Of a DNA stretch of 64,000 nucleotides, positions 44,707-55,895 are shown one piece after another. The stretch's first letter is position 1. Every line of letters begins with the position of its first letter. Made by a program: the position numbers and the translations under genes. Below the pieces are notes generated by a model that ran no database searches, was not told where the DNA came from, and worked only from the letters and a program-made list of their open reading frames with translations. This DNA is from Odontocerum albicorne (taxonomy: Eukaryota; Arthropoda; Insecta; Trichoptera; Odontoceridae). The stretch spans positions 20,394,632-20,458,631 of the forward strand of contig OX463856.1 in assembly GCA_949825065.1 (NCBI GenBank), in the 5' to 3' direction.

Positions 44707-45348
44707 ACGTATTTGGTATAATCCCTACAATTGTAGAAGTGTAATTTTATAAAAACCAAATTTCCGTCAAATTGCACAAAATAAACCCATATTTTTAAAA
44801 ACATATTTTTTTTCATATTAACACTGAAATCTGGTAATGTTTGTTGAATGAACTTAATTAAAGATACGATTGATTTTTTAAATAAAATTAAATATTATTA
44901 TAAAACAACAAAGATGTTGAATTAATAAATATATGAAAGGAGGTATTTCTTATTCGAGTTTTTATATAAATTTTTATTTTTTTCTTGGTGCCAAAAAAAA
45001 TTTTACTGTGTACGTTTGAAAACATCTATCGTATCATTAGTATTCAGGTATCCATAAATAACCTCGTTGATTCTTCTTCCAAGAGCGTTTTTTTTTTTGG
45101 AGCGGTTCTTGGAAGTTCGTTTATAAAATATTTGGCAGCAGCAAATTTCTGTAAATTCGAGTATACGAGTATTTTACAGTTTGGATTTAAGGCAAAACTG
45201 TTTAATAATTCTTTTCATATTTGATTATTGACAAAAATAACTGTGCATCAATTATAATTCAGTTGACAAAAAAAAGGAGATAAAGATTATTTGATTTATT
45301 CGAAAAATTTGAACACCTTTTTTTTTACAAAAATCAATAAAAATTAAA
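44707..45348. other. Anonymous AT-rich DNA
   Basis: Nothing was recognised. One TACGAGTA octamer lies near 45164. Confidence 0.45.
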
Positions 45349-45476
45349 TAATAATACAAACATATGTTTATACGATCCCGCAATAATACAAACGTATGTA
45401 TATACGATCCCGCAATAATACAAACATATGTATATACGATCCCGCAATAATACAAACATATGTATATACGATCTCG
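45349..45476. repeat. 32-bp x 4 minisatellite
   Basis: The unit is ATAATACAAACATATGTATA plus TACGATCCCGCA, in four contiguous copies of exactly 32 bp. There are no spacers, so it is not CRISPR-like. It lies just left of the inverted-repeat element at 45559. Confidence 0.88.
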
Positions 45477-45831
45477 CAATTTTCCTGTCGAAGCAAGCAG
45501 GGAAGAGTGCCAAACTTTTATTTACATGCTCACATTTCACTCCTATACATCAAAGTTAGTGTCCTCAGTGAGATACAGGCAAAAGCCTAGTTTACTGGGG
45601 ATACGACAAATGAAAGGCAACAAACCCAGATCCATTAAAATTGTATGTCCAAATCAAATTACCTGTTGTTTTTTCGCAAATTGTGTATATTTTTTGTCAT
45701 GTGTAATAATAAAAAAATTAAAAAGTGTATAAATAATTTTGTGGACTATCATCCTTGCAGATTTTGATTAGTACTAATTAAACTAAAAAATATATTGAAT
45801 TGAAAACAGCAATTAGATAACTCTGAAACAT

Positions 45832-45920
45832 ATTGTACTGCATTTCCGTTCTATACAGTACAAGCTGGTAGATATATTGACATGTGTCCTCCAGCCAACC
45901 AGAAAGATGTCATAGAGGTC
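45832..45920 (-). repeat. SINE-1 3' tail adjoining the 108-bp array
   Basis: The minus strand reads CTTAAGACCTCTATGACATC, TTTCTGGTTGGCTGGAGGAC, then ACCAGCTTGTACTGTATAG. This is the SINE-1 body end and tail in the right order. It runs straight into the first 108-bp unit, which shows that the array grew out of this SINE copy. Confidence 0.72.
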
Positions 45921-47320
45921 TTAAGTGATACACTAATTGGAGAGCTTTTCAATTAATCTGATTTCCAGCTTGGATTGAGAGACAAGCGTCTTACTAACAA
46001 GACCACGGAGATCGTTTCCATATAGGTCTTAAATGAAACACTAATTGGAGAGCATTTCAATTAATCTGATTTCCAGCTTGGATTGAGAGACAAGCGTCTT
46101 ACTAACAAGACCACGGAGATCGTGTCCATATAGGTCTTAAGTGATACACTAATTGGAGAGCTTTTCAATTAATCTGATTTCCAGCTTGGATTGAGAGACA
46201 AGCGTCTTACTAACAAGACCACGGAGATCGTGTCCATATAGGTCTTAAGTGATACACTAATTGGAAAGCATTTCAATTAATCTGATTTCCAGCTTGTATT
46301 GAGAAACAAGCGTCTTACTAAGAAGACCACGGAGATCGTGTCCATATAGGTCTTAAGTGAAACACTAATTGGAGAGCATTTCAATTAATCTGATTTCCAG
46401 CTTGGATTGAGAGACAAGCGTCTTACTAACAAGACCACGGAGGTCGTGTCCATATAGGTCTTAAGTGATACACTAATTGGAGAGCATTTCAATTAATCTG
46501 ATTTCCAGCTTGAATTGAGAGACAAGCGTCTTACTAACAAGACCACGGAGATCGTGTCCATATAGGTCTTAAGTGAAACACTAATTGGAGAGCATTTCAA
46601 TTAATCTGATTTCCAGCTTGGATTGAGAGACAAGCGACTTACTAACAAGACCACGGAGATCGTGTCCATATAGGTCTTAAGTGATACACTAATTGGAGAG
46701 CTTTTCAATTAATCTGATTTCCAGCTTGGATTGAGAGACAAGCGTCTTACTAACAAGACCACGGAGATCGTGTCCATATAGGTCTTAAGTGATACACTAA
46801 TTGGAGAGCATTTCAATTAATCTGATTTCCAGCTTGGATTGAGAGACAAGCGTCTTACTAACAAGACCACGGAGATCGTGCCCATATAGGTCTTAAGTGA
46901 TACACTAATTGGAGAGCATTTCAATTAATCTGATTTCCAGCTTGGATTGAGAGACAAGCGTCTTACTAACAAGACCACGGAGATCGTGTCCATTTAGGTC
47001 TTAAGTGATACACTAATTGGAGAGCATTTCAATTAATCTGATTTCCAGCTTGGATTGAGAGACAAGCGTCTTACTAACAAGACCACGGAGATCGTGTCCA
47101 TATAGGTCTTAAGTGATACACTAATTGGAGAGTTTTTCAATTAGTCTGATTTCCAGCTTGGATTGAGAGACAAGCGTCTTACTAACAAGACCACGGAGAT
47201 CGTGTCCATATAGGTCTTAAGTGATACACTAATTGGAGAGCTTTTCAATTAATCTGATTTCCAGCTTGGATTGAGAGACAAGCGTCTTAATAACAAGACC
47301 ACGGAGGTCGTGTCCATGTA
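45917..47320 (-). repeat. 108-bp x 13 SINE-derived tandem array
   Basis: GGTCTTAAGTGATACACT-type unit starts fall at 45917, 46025, 46133 and so on to 47213, every one exactly 108 bp apart. Copies differ by a handful of substitutions and no indels. On the minus strand a unit begins ACGATCTCCGTGGTCTTGTT, AGTAAGACGCTTGTCTCTCA (SINE-1 head with A box). It then jumps over the B-box region to CTGGAAATCAGATTAATTGA and ends CACTTAAGACCTATATGGAC. Each unit thus keeps the pol III A box and lacks the B box. The array is a young satellite born from a SINE. Confidence 0.95.
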
Positions 47321-48055
47321 TTAAAAATGAAAATTAACAACGACATTGAATCAACATCACAACTAACTATATACCTTACATTATTTAACTCTCTTTTTTT
47401 GCTCACCAAATATCATAACTATTAGCCCTATAATTCAAAATGGGTTTGACTGTCTGCAGGACTCTACCATGTCATTGTCTCAGCAACACTCCTCATGCAA
47501 ATAATTTAACACAGTGTATGACAGTTTTCTGCCACACTATCCAGCTATCAAATGTGTCCATTTTATAGTACTTGTTTAAGGTCCATCTTTAGATAATTTT
47601 TAAGATTTTCGCTGAGCAAAACCGTTAACCGAGCAAAAATTTAATAAACTTTTCGTTTTATTTTTATACCTTGTGAAGTTTTACGAGGAACAGTAAATCG
47701 TGAAACTTCATTGATAATCAAATTGTCATTCATAACTATCACCAGTGGTTTTTTTTATGTTTTTCAAATTATTCAGATACGTTTTAAGTTGTTAAAAATC
47801 GAATGACGAAGAAAGTGGATTATTTTTTATATACTTAAATTTTTAATAAAGCGTTTATAGAGTGTCTGTTTGAGATGTATTTTATTTATTTATTTATAGG
47901 TATATATGGCAAGAATTTTTATAAATGCATAATTTGGGAAAAAAATAATTGGTAATTTAATGTAGACACATAATTTTAATGGATCATGGTTTGTTGCCTT
48001 TCACTTCTCGTGTCCCCAGTAAACTAGGTTGTTACATGTATCTTACTGAGGACAC

Positions 48056-49990
48056 ATAACATAAAAAAGTTGATGATATATGTTTTCGATTTTCGATAAC
48101 ACAATACCCCGTTGCACATTCTCATTAATTCGATAAACAGTGACACTCAATTACGTACGTTTATATCACGCGAATGGAACTCATCATACTTCATCACTTT
48201 TCAAACTTTTGACCCTTTAATTAATTAATTCCGTTGGATTACTAAAAGCCTGGATGTTACAATGTATGACTCTTACTCCGGTAGCTCAGTATAGGTAAAA
48301 CAAGGCTCAATAAGATCTCAAGATGGCGTGGGAAGAGGTAGGCATTCGTCAGTGCTTGGGTAGGTATAAATACATAATGAAACACATATTTGCTGTTAAT
48401 TGGTTATATATTTAATCCTGACGAGCTGATACTCCGTCAGGAAAATCAAATGGGCAGATTACTCTCTGCTACTCCGCTAGCCTTTCAGATGGACAGGCAG
48501 TCGAAGCAATTTATTATCAGGGGTAATCTCGCAACAGTCCGTTGCGGAATTGTGCCAATTCTCAAAGATTAGATATCGCCAATCTCTAGAATACTCAAAT
48601 ATCACCATAAAATGACAAGCAAAAGAGGATAAATAAGGTTGATCTTACTCCAATACAAGACACAATGTATTGTCCCAGATCCGCTTCAAGTGTATGACCA
48701 GGTCGACTCGTATATGGCCCTCTGACCTTATACTGTTCCTACAGGCCCGTTGATGTGAAGAAATTCCCTCAGTATGGTTTGGAGACCGTCAATTCATGCC
48801 GTAATACAGTCACACGTCTCAGTCCGGTCTTGACGACTCCAGAATCTGGCGCGCACTCGATATTGCTGGTAGAATCAGTTAACTTTGACCCGCGAATGAG
48901 TTGTACGCCTAACTCGAGATCGTCGTTTGGACAACAGTCCAGAATCTGCTCAATCAAAAGACTGAGGTAGAACAAGATCCCCGTTTGTAGATAATCCAGA
49001 ATTTACCGGACAAATTGTATCAAAATAAGAATGAACAATCGAATGTGAGAAAAAGCTTGTTCAAGTTCGGATGATGGCGTGACAACTTCGTGGCGAGAAT
49101 GAATATGGGAAGATCGCGGCCCTCAATTTAAGGGATTTTGCTAACCCCCGCCATATTGGAGCTGTATAGAAAGTTCCTCGTGACCGTTAAAATAACAATA
49201 ATTCTTTTTCACCCGCCCGTCATTGTTACTTCGGCAATGAATAGTTTATTTAAACTATAACAGCGTCATAAAGTCGACAATCTTTTGTATTGCATCCGGT
49301 AACCTTAAAGGCGATACTTAGATTGCTTTAAGGGACAATAGAGCACCCTTCTTTTAAAATGTATCTCGAGTGAAGTCTTTTTATTTCTTCCCAGGCGTTT
49401 GTTTCAATTTATCTATAACTGCAATAAATTAAGCGCGACGTATTCCTTTAGAAAAACGGGAAGAGAAATTTTTTGACCCTTTGCTTTCTCTTTGATTCAA
49501 TAGGTCTATGACTGCAGTAAATCAGATCGTAAGACGGAACACTAATTACCGATCCTCATAAAGTGTCGTGTATTTCTATTGAAATGGGAAGACAAAGCCA
49601 GCCACTCGAGGCAGTTAAGTTTGATACAATAGGAAGCAATCCTTCCCAAAAATGACGCAAGATCTCCTTTTTACTGCCCCGGTTCGATATTTTTAATGGT
49701 TATTTATAACTGTAATAAACTAATTGGTCGACCGTACCCAAGCAAGGCCTCAGGTCTTGACACACTCCAGACAGACTAAAAAGTTTCCCCACACTCAAGA
49801 GTTCACACAAATATTTGCTACAAGTCATTCATCCTGCAAGCCCAAGTATTCAAACTCATGTCGCAACAACAACTACGCTCTGATAACTGCCTTAATTTTT
49901 ATCCTCCTTTTGCCTTTTTTGAATTCTGCACCCCATTGTTTATCATAGGAGCCAAATAGGCACATTTCCTTTGGGCTAAATATGTTTTTA
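48056..49990. other. GC-richer unexplained block, possible LTR-type remnant
   Basis: From about 48240 the base composition rises above the surroundings. A TATA-like box (AGGTATAAATACATAATG, 48361-48378) follows a GC-rich stretch (GATGGCGTGGGAAGAGGTAG). Three similar short motifs lie at about 49411-49431, 49502-49522 and 49698-49718, around CTATAACTGCAATAAATTAA. Open frames at 48390-48572, 48755-48970 and 49724-49948 show no known domain; the last has a hydrophobic stretch near its end. I cannot identify the block. Confidence 0.35.
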
Positions 49991-50359
49991 CTCCAGGGAT
50001 TGTGAACGTTTGAGCAGTTACCATGCGTGGCATGTGTGTCAGCCAGAGAATGGACTAGAAATGATACTCCATGAAAAGCATGATAATATCACACTACACC
50101 AGAAAAATAAAATAATAATAAAAGGACAATTTGGTTGTCGAGATGCAAAATCCGCTCTAGAAGACTTTTTGGTTTTGAATAAATTATGAATTACTTAAAA
50201 AATTCAAAGATTTTCTGCTTGTTGCCTTAAGAAACAATCAAAACAAGTTCAAATATAAATACAGTGAATAGCAAATATTTTTGAAAAAATCATATCCAGA
50301 GCCGATTTTGAACCTCACCGTCTTTCCGAGCGGGTTTTGCATCTTAACGACTCAATCAA
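49991..50359. other. Anonymous AT-rich DNA
   Basis: Nothing was recognised. Confidence 0.4.
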
Positions 50360-50450
50360 TATAGTGCCGTTTAGGGAGTAGGTAGCTTTCGAGGGCTCTC
50401 TAAATCGGGAATTGAATCCATAATTATTCAAAGATTAAAAATATGGGGAA
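50360..50450 (-). repeat. SINE-3 copy
   Basis: The minus strand reads TATGGATTCAATTCCCGATT (B box) and TAGAGAGCCCTCGAAAGC, then CTAAACGGCACTATAT. It is comparable to 17335-17405, with the same AT-rich flank (AGATTAAAAATAT). Confidence 0.45.
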
Positions 50451-50499
50451 AAAAGAATAACTGTTTACTTCGAGCGATTCATATAATCATACATACTAT

Positions 50500-50860
50500 C
50501 ACGTCAATTCACTATCGGAGTATGCTAATGAGAGTACACATTCTTCTCCTTTTACAAATCCACTCTTCCTTTTACAAACTCTTAATATTTCTATGATTTC
50601 TTACATTTCCTTGTTTCAAAATATCATTTACTCGATCTAAGCCTACCTTACTTGATCTTTCTCTATTTTTATTTGCTTTATCCATTCGTCATCACACATG
50701 TCCAAACTATCTCAGAGTCTTACTACATACATCAATCTTGAGTTCACAGTATTCTCTGATAACTTTATATTCCATCACGTGTCATATACATTTTTCTCAA
50801 CATATGCATTTTCTCATAGCTTCATTTGGCTCCTTTTTTCCGGGAATCAGTACAGTAGAA
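50500..50860 (-). pseudogene. LINE-A RT C-terminal remnant
   Basis: The minus strand reads EYKVIREYCELKIDV (about 50770-50725), TLR.FGHV (about 50715-50690), then VGLDRVNDILKQGNVRNHRN (about 50645-50590). All three LINE-A end blocks are in order. A short direct repeat (CCTTTTACAAA) sits at the right-hand end of the protein. Confidence 0.65.
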
Positions 50861-52182
50861 ATTTAAAAAAAATTTATTTCAAAACGAATATAGGTTTAAA
50901 TATATAAATTTCAAAAAAAAATTTCAACAAGGGTGGGTGAGTAACAAATTATTCGTGAACCAGCACTGGTTTGGGTACCATAATTTTAATAGTAATGATG
51001 TAAAGGGCACATAAGTGTAGTTAATGTTTTTAATAAATTAATAAATTACGTTCCGAATCGGTTTCTCTGCATGTAGGAACGGTACAAATGTCATTCTCTA
51101 TCTCTATAGATACGAGTATATAGATTGTTTAGTTCTTATTTTTCTCTCTTTGTGAGAAAGACCGGCGCCGAGAAAAGAAAAATCGTCAACTTATTACTTA
51201 TACAGTGGATGTTTTATTTATGAAAACGTGTGTGTTGGCATAGTTCTGGAATGATCCCTCGATGTTTTTGTTTCATCCTTAATTTGATCCTGCTTTTAAA
51301 AAGAAGATAAGACTTTTCCTTTTGTTTTACTTTAACACGTTCATTTCAGCAGAAATCCTTCTAAAATATATGTAATATATTTCATACAAGATGTTTTTTT
51401 CATTTATGTTTAGATAGACCTGCGATATATTATACTATCATCAAGGCAACATTTCACGAGATTTTGACTCCCAGCTTCTTTTCATATTTTTGGAGGTATT
51501 TCTTGAGGACAACGTCCAGTGGTTTCAACCCCACAATATCTTTTACTCTACAATTTTCTCACAAACAGGAGTTTTCAACTTTATCAGTATTGGTAAGTAA
51601 TTTTACCTGTAATCGATCTGGGATTTTTTATTAAATTTGTATCTACAAGACAAAGATAAAAGATCTGTGACTTCTCAATGAAGAGTAACATAGGCTATAA
51701 AGCGAGAAAATAAACTATTAGGGTACCTTTGTGTCAGGTCATTAGCGTCCCCACCTTCAAATGAAAATTAACCTACTATTTTCTATCATTTTATTCGTCT
51801 TGTCTTTTTCCTCAATAAATATTTCACTTTGATCACAAAAACCCATTATGATTTTTTACATATTGATCGCAATGATATCAACATATCTCTGTTTTGCCTG
51901 CAAAACATCTGAGGGGTTTTATTCATTACTTCTGAGCATTATTTTGTTGTATCTGTTCTTGAATATATTCTATAAGTCATGATTTGCCTTGCACATGAAT
52001 TTTAAATATCGGCTTTATTATATATTTTCATGTATTTGTTATTCCAGTCAACATCAACAACGTCAGCGGCTTTTTTTCCTTGATCTCTTATATCGGTATG
52101 AAAAGCATTATAGTTAAGCAAATTGACAGCTAGATATATAAAATTCATCCCTTGTTCAAAAGGGGTTTTATGTGTCTCAATA
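50861..52182. other. Anonymous DNA
   Basis: No TE or gene was recognised. The stretch 51160-51180 (AGACCGGCGCCGAGAAAAG) is a short GC-rich patch. One TACGAGTA octamer lies near 51112. Confidence 0.4.
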
Positions 52183-52335
52183 TTGACCTTCGTGGCGTAC
52201 GACACCTATCTTCCAATCCGTAGGTTGCGGGGTTTTTCCTGTTGGAGCCCATTTCTAAAAAATGGGTTGTTATTTTTGATAAGTTAGAATAAATTTTCAC
52301 ATTGCAATAAGAAAGTCAGTTTGTTCTGTTATCAA
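52183..52335 (+). repeat. SINE-1 copy
   Basis: GACCTTCGTGGCGTACGACA is the head, TCCAATCCGTAGGTTGCGGG leads into a degenerate B box, TTGGAGCCCATTTCTAAAAA is the body and ATTGCAATAAGAAAGTCAG the tail. Confidence 0.58.
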
Positions 52336-52444
52336 TTCAAGTGAAATTTTACCTAATAATGTAACGGAAGCAAGTTTTGCGACTTGCGTACGGTGGAAAA
52401 TCATTGACTATTCATTGAACAATTATTAGTATTTTGAAATAACC

Positions 52445-52815
52445 AGACATATGTAGACATACGCCATTTCCCTGTCAATGTAGGCACAAAGGACATAACG
52501 CCAGAAATTCCTATCTTGATACACATCATTCACTTGTTCTAAATACATACATCTAGTACAACTTACACGATTTGTCTGACTTTTCACAGTTCTTCTTTAA
52601 AAATATCATTCATTTGATCCAACCATACTTTCTTTCCTCTTAATCTGCCATACCTCTCGTACATATTAGTTTTAAATATTTGTTTTGTTAATATTTCCTC
52701 ATTTATTCATTTTACATACCCAAACTATCTCAGAGTGGTCCTCTTCGTCTTATTCAATACATCAGCCATTAGTTATCATTCATGCATTTATTTGACTTTT
52801 TCAATCTTTTTCCTA
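52445..52815 (-). pseudogene. LINE-A RT C-terminal remnant
   Basis: The minus strand shows TTLR.FGYVK (about 52745-52715), GRLRGKKVWLDQMNDIFKEE (about 52660-52600) and the final DRNFWRYVLCAYIDR (about 52520-52475). The last block is the D...W........AYP-type C-terminus of LINE-A, preserved here better than in other copies. Confidence 0.62.
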
Positions 52816-53279
52816 AAATTTTAACAACATTTTCAATACATTTTGCAAACGAAACAATTTCAGTATAAGACATAATTTTTTTAAAGTATCATATCTATTC
52901 AAAGATAAACTGATGGAAGGTGTCTTTGAGCTCTTATCTAAAATTCGAGATTCTATTTTAATCGCAGTTGTTCCGAAAACAGTGATAGGAGGAAGGGACA
53001 AGAATAACTTTAATTAATGGGCAACAAAGCTCGTGTGATTATGAAGAAGCACTACTTTATGCCTGGAATAATCCGTTGGTTAATGATTGAATCTTAATCA
53101 ATTCATGGAAAGTAAAGGATTAAATCAAACAATAAGTTATTAAACCAATAAAAAATCTCTAACGCAAATATGATTCAAGAAAAATGTTTAATCAGCATTA
53201 TTTGCCGTCCTTAACTCGAATGCTTTTCCCACCCTGATACTCATTTTTTTTAGATTAATCATTTATTTTCATTTCATTT
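52816..53279. other. Anonymous AT-rich DNA
   Basis: Nothing was recognised. Confidence 0.4.
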
Positions 53280-53935
53280 CTTTAATTTTAGTACAAACTA
53301 AGATGCTTGAGAGTGAAACATGGACGTAGAAAATGACTGAAAGGAACTGAATAAATGCTGTAGAAATACGTGCAATGAAATTAACACACGTGAGAACAAT
53401 ATATGACAGAATATGGAATATAGTTATTGGGGATACATGTGAACTTAAGATTGATGTGTTGATCAAGATAAAGAAAAGCACTCTGAGATGATTCGTGCAT
53501 ATACAACAAATAAATTAACAAAGCACTCCGAGATGGTTCGTGCATAAACAACAAATAAATTAAGAAAGCACTCCGAGATGGTTCGTGCATATACAACAAA
53601 TACATTAAGAAAGCACTCCGAGATGGTTCGTGCATACACAACAAATAAATTAACAAAGCACTCCGAGATGGTTCGTGCATAAACAACAAATAAATTAAGA
53701 AAGCACTCCGAGATGGTTTGTGCATAAACAATCAATAAATTAAGAAATCACTTCGAGATGGTTCGTGCATATACAACAAATAAATTGGTAGAAGAAGACC
53801 AGGAAAAGTATGGTTGTATCAAGTGAATGATATATTAAAAGAACGAAATATAAACGTCATAGAACTCATACAGTTTGTATGAGAATGTAGTTGGACGTAG
53901 ACGAGGCGAAGTATATGTATCGAGATATGAATGTA
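53280..53935 (+). pseudogene. LINE-A RT remnant with internal 45-bp array
   Basis: LESETWT (about 53308) and INAVEIRAM (about 53350-53376) are followed by VRTIYDRIWNIVIGDTCELK, IDVLIKIKKSTLR.FVHIQQIN (the LRWFGHVERMN motif), then seven 45-bp copies of that motif. After the array the protein continues with GRRRPGKVWLYQVNDILKER (about 53793-53842). The reading frame before and after the array is the same, because 45 is a multiple of three. Stops show the copy is dead. Confidence 0.75.
53475..53789. repeat. 45-bp x 7 tandem array (15-codon unit)
   Basis: Units start at 53475, 53520, 53565, 53610, 53655, 53700 and 53745, all exactly 45 bp (AAAGCACTCCGAGATGGTTC, GTGCATAAACAACAAATAAA, TTAAG). The first unit matches the normal LINE-A sequence, so the array grew by repeating it. 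In the LINE frame each unit contributes R-W-F-V-H plus a TAA stop. Confidence 0.95.
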
Positions 53936-54316
53936 TGCTGCCGTCATAAGCAAAAACGCAGTTAACAGGAAAAAAATCAGAAATTTAACTAAGTATGAGG
54001 CAACATTCCATATCAAATTCTGAACCATAATTCATACAAAAATACAGAAAACATTTATGTCAACACAAAAATCGACATAATGTCTTTTTTAATTTTACAA
54101 AATACTAGGTTTTTCTAAGCAAAACACAATAAAATGTGATTCATAAGCATTAAGACAGCAAGTGCCTTTGTGTTTGCTGCGTTTTTGCTTATGAATCAAA
54201 TTTTACTGCTTTTTTGTTTATGAACCACATTTTTAAGCAGCAATGAAAAACTTAAAAGTGCAGTTTTCTCAAAACTTAACTTTTGCCATTAGCTGCGTTT
54301 TAGCTTATGAGAGCAG
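53936..54316. mobile_element. 381-bp MITE-like element
   Basis: The ends are inverted: TGCTGCCGTCATAAGCAAAA, ACGCAGTTAA at the left and the complement of TTAGCTGCGTTTTAGCTTAT, GAGAGCAG at the right. TA flanks both ends (53934-53935 and 54317-54318). The same CATAAGC..AACGCAG motif occurs again inside in both orientations (about 54145, 54180 and 54210), giving a central imperfect hairpin. It has no coding capacity. It lies at the 3' edge of LINE-A. The TA flanks hint at Tc1/mariner-type mobilisation; that is inference. Confidence 0.68.
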
Positions 54317-55804
54317 TACCCTTTTCTTTTTTATATATTCAGCCAGGATAATGGCGTGATAGTATATTTTTTATAAATATTTCAAAAGTTTTTTTAAGAC
54401 ATGGCCATGGAAACTAATTTTAATTGTAAAACAAATGTTTTTTGTTTGAGAAATTTTTTTTTTGAAAAGGAGCTGTTTATATGAATAAATACTCGTATAT
54501 TACACCCATAAGAAATATTGAAATGTGTAAATCACAAAAAAACATAGTTTAACGACAACTTTATTTCGACTGCATCTGCTCCAGGAAGTAGAGCATGGCG
54601 AGAACAGGACGCTATCAACATGATGCATGGCGGGATTTATGGACTCGAGAAGATGTGAGAAATAGGTGGCTTATGGAGGATACTCGTATAGCGGCTAACT
54701 TGGTTGCTTTTCCCAAGAGCTACTGCAGTTTAAAGGTGTTATGGTGAGATCAGATATACTTTGAATATCTGACGTATCGTGTACCTTATACGAAAGCCGT
54801 GTTTCCTTATATAATTTGGTTACTGAACTCTTTTCGCCTGGATACAAACTATTTAAAACCTGACAATCTACACTTATTATATCCAAAACGTAATAGGTAG
54901 GTGTGCATAGTATTGCCAGCAAGAAAGTGTTTCTGTGAAATTAAATTAAATCTTATGTATTATATGCAGAGTACAAAAAAACATAGTGAATTAACATTTT
55001 TCAAAATGACACTGTGCTTGTCTTTGGACTGCTTCATGTTGTCGTCGTGTTACGGTTTCCCCAGAGTCTGGGTTGTTTGTTGTGGTTGACGTAATCGTTT
55101 CTTTTTTCTTCATTTAACCATCAGCTGCACTTTTCTAGTAATCATATAGTTTAAATTCATAATAATAAATCTATATTACTTTATATTTAAAAGTTATCTC
55201 GCAAAAACAATCAAAAACTTATATTTTATGATTAATTTCAACAAAATGACGAGTAAAATTCGTTTTGAGAATAAAATTGCATTTTTTTGAGGATAAAATC
55301 CCTAGTCTAAATAAAATAAAGAAATAAAAAATAAAATGAAATTGAAATAAAAAGCAATTATTATTAATTTAAACTAATTATTATTGTGAAATTTTAAACT
55401 CCTTTATTCTTTCAATACTCCTTCAAACTTTGCTTTAATTGTGGAAAGCTGAATTCTAATATTCGAGATGGCATCAAACGAACTTCTGTATTTCATTTTC
55501 GTTCGGGACATGCGGGGTTTCGTAAAATTTTGTCTACGGCACGTAAAAGATAAATATATTTTTTATACACATTTTAAACTATAAAGTAGAACTCAAAAAC
55601 TAATTTCATCGCAGAACCTCAAATTTTAACGGCAGAACCCTTGAATTTCACGAAACATAAATTGGAAACCACTTATAATCGTTTTATGAACACGAGTATA
55701 ATTTTTGTTTTTATTATGTAACATAAATCTTTCATTTTATACAATACTACTTTTAAGGTTTATTACTCAACAATAATGATATTAAAAAAACCAAACTAGA
55801 ATAT
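54317..55804. other. AT-rich DNA; start continues LINE-A
   Basis: ATTCAGCCAGGATAATGGCG near 54340 looks like the LINE-A 3' end interrupted by the MITE. The rest holds two octamers (54488, 54681) and no recognisable gene. Confidence 0.42.
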
Positions 55805-55895
55805 TTAAAAAAAATCTTGATTCTAACAGGAATCGATCTCGCAACTACTGAGATGGAAAATAAGCCTCTTTACAAGTAGAACCATAGATGTCGTT
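55805..55895 (-). repeat. SINE-1 head
   Basis: The minus strand reads AACGACATCTATGGTTCTAC, TTGTAAAGAGGCTTATTTTC and a B-box zone GCGAGATCGATTCCTGTTAG with the body start AATCAAGATTTTTT. It is moderately decayed. Confidence 0.55.

Larger units (their letters stand above)
45559..48055. mobile_element. Candidate non-autonomous element with long inverted repeats carrying a satellite
   Basis: The left end (45559 to about 45735) and right end (about 47880-48055) are inverted copies. GTGTCCTCAGTGAGATAC at the left equals the complement of GTATCTTACTGAGGACAC at the right. CTAGTTTACTGGGGATACGA matches TCGTGTCCCCAGTAAACTAG, and TCCATTAAAATTGTATGTCC matches a TGTAGACACATAATTTTAAT-type stretch, with small differences. 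Between the arms lie a minus-strand SINE-1 tail and the 13 x 108-bp array. No transposase is present and no target-site duplication is clear. The left flank resembles minus-strand LINE-A, the right flank does not. The superfamily is unknown. Confidence 0.6.

Noticed and set aside
45349..45476. Regular direct repeats resembling a CRISPR array
   Set aside because: The units are contiguous 32-bp copies with no unique spacers, and the host is eukaryotic.
49724..49948. Small protein with a hydrophobic C-terminal segment
   Set aside because: The hydrophobic stretch could be a membrane anchor, but there is no recognisable domain, no supporting gene structure and the frame is short.
53381..53735. 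Open frames of 116 and 90 codons with a 15-residue repeat on the minus strand
   Set aside because: They are antisense shadows of the 45-bp array inside LINE-A; a frame stays open because the unit is a multiple of three.
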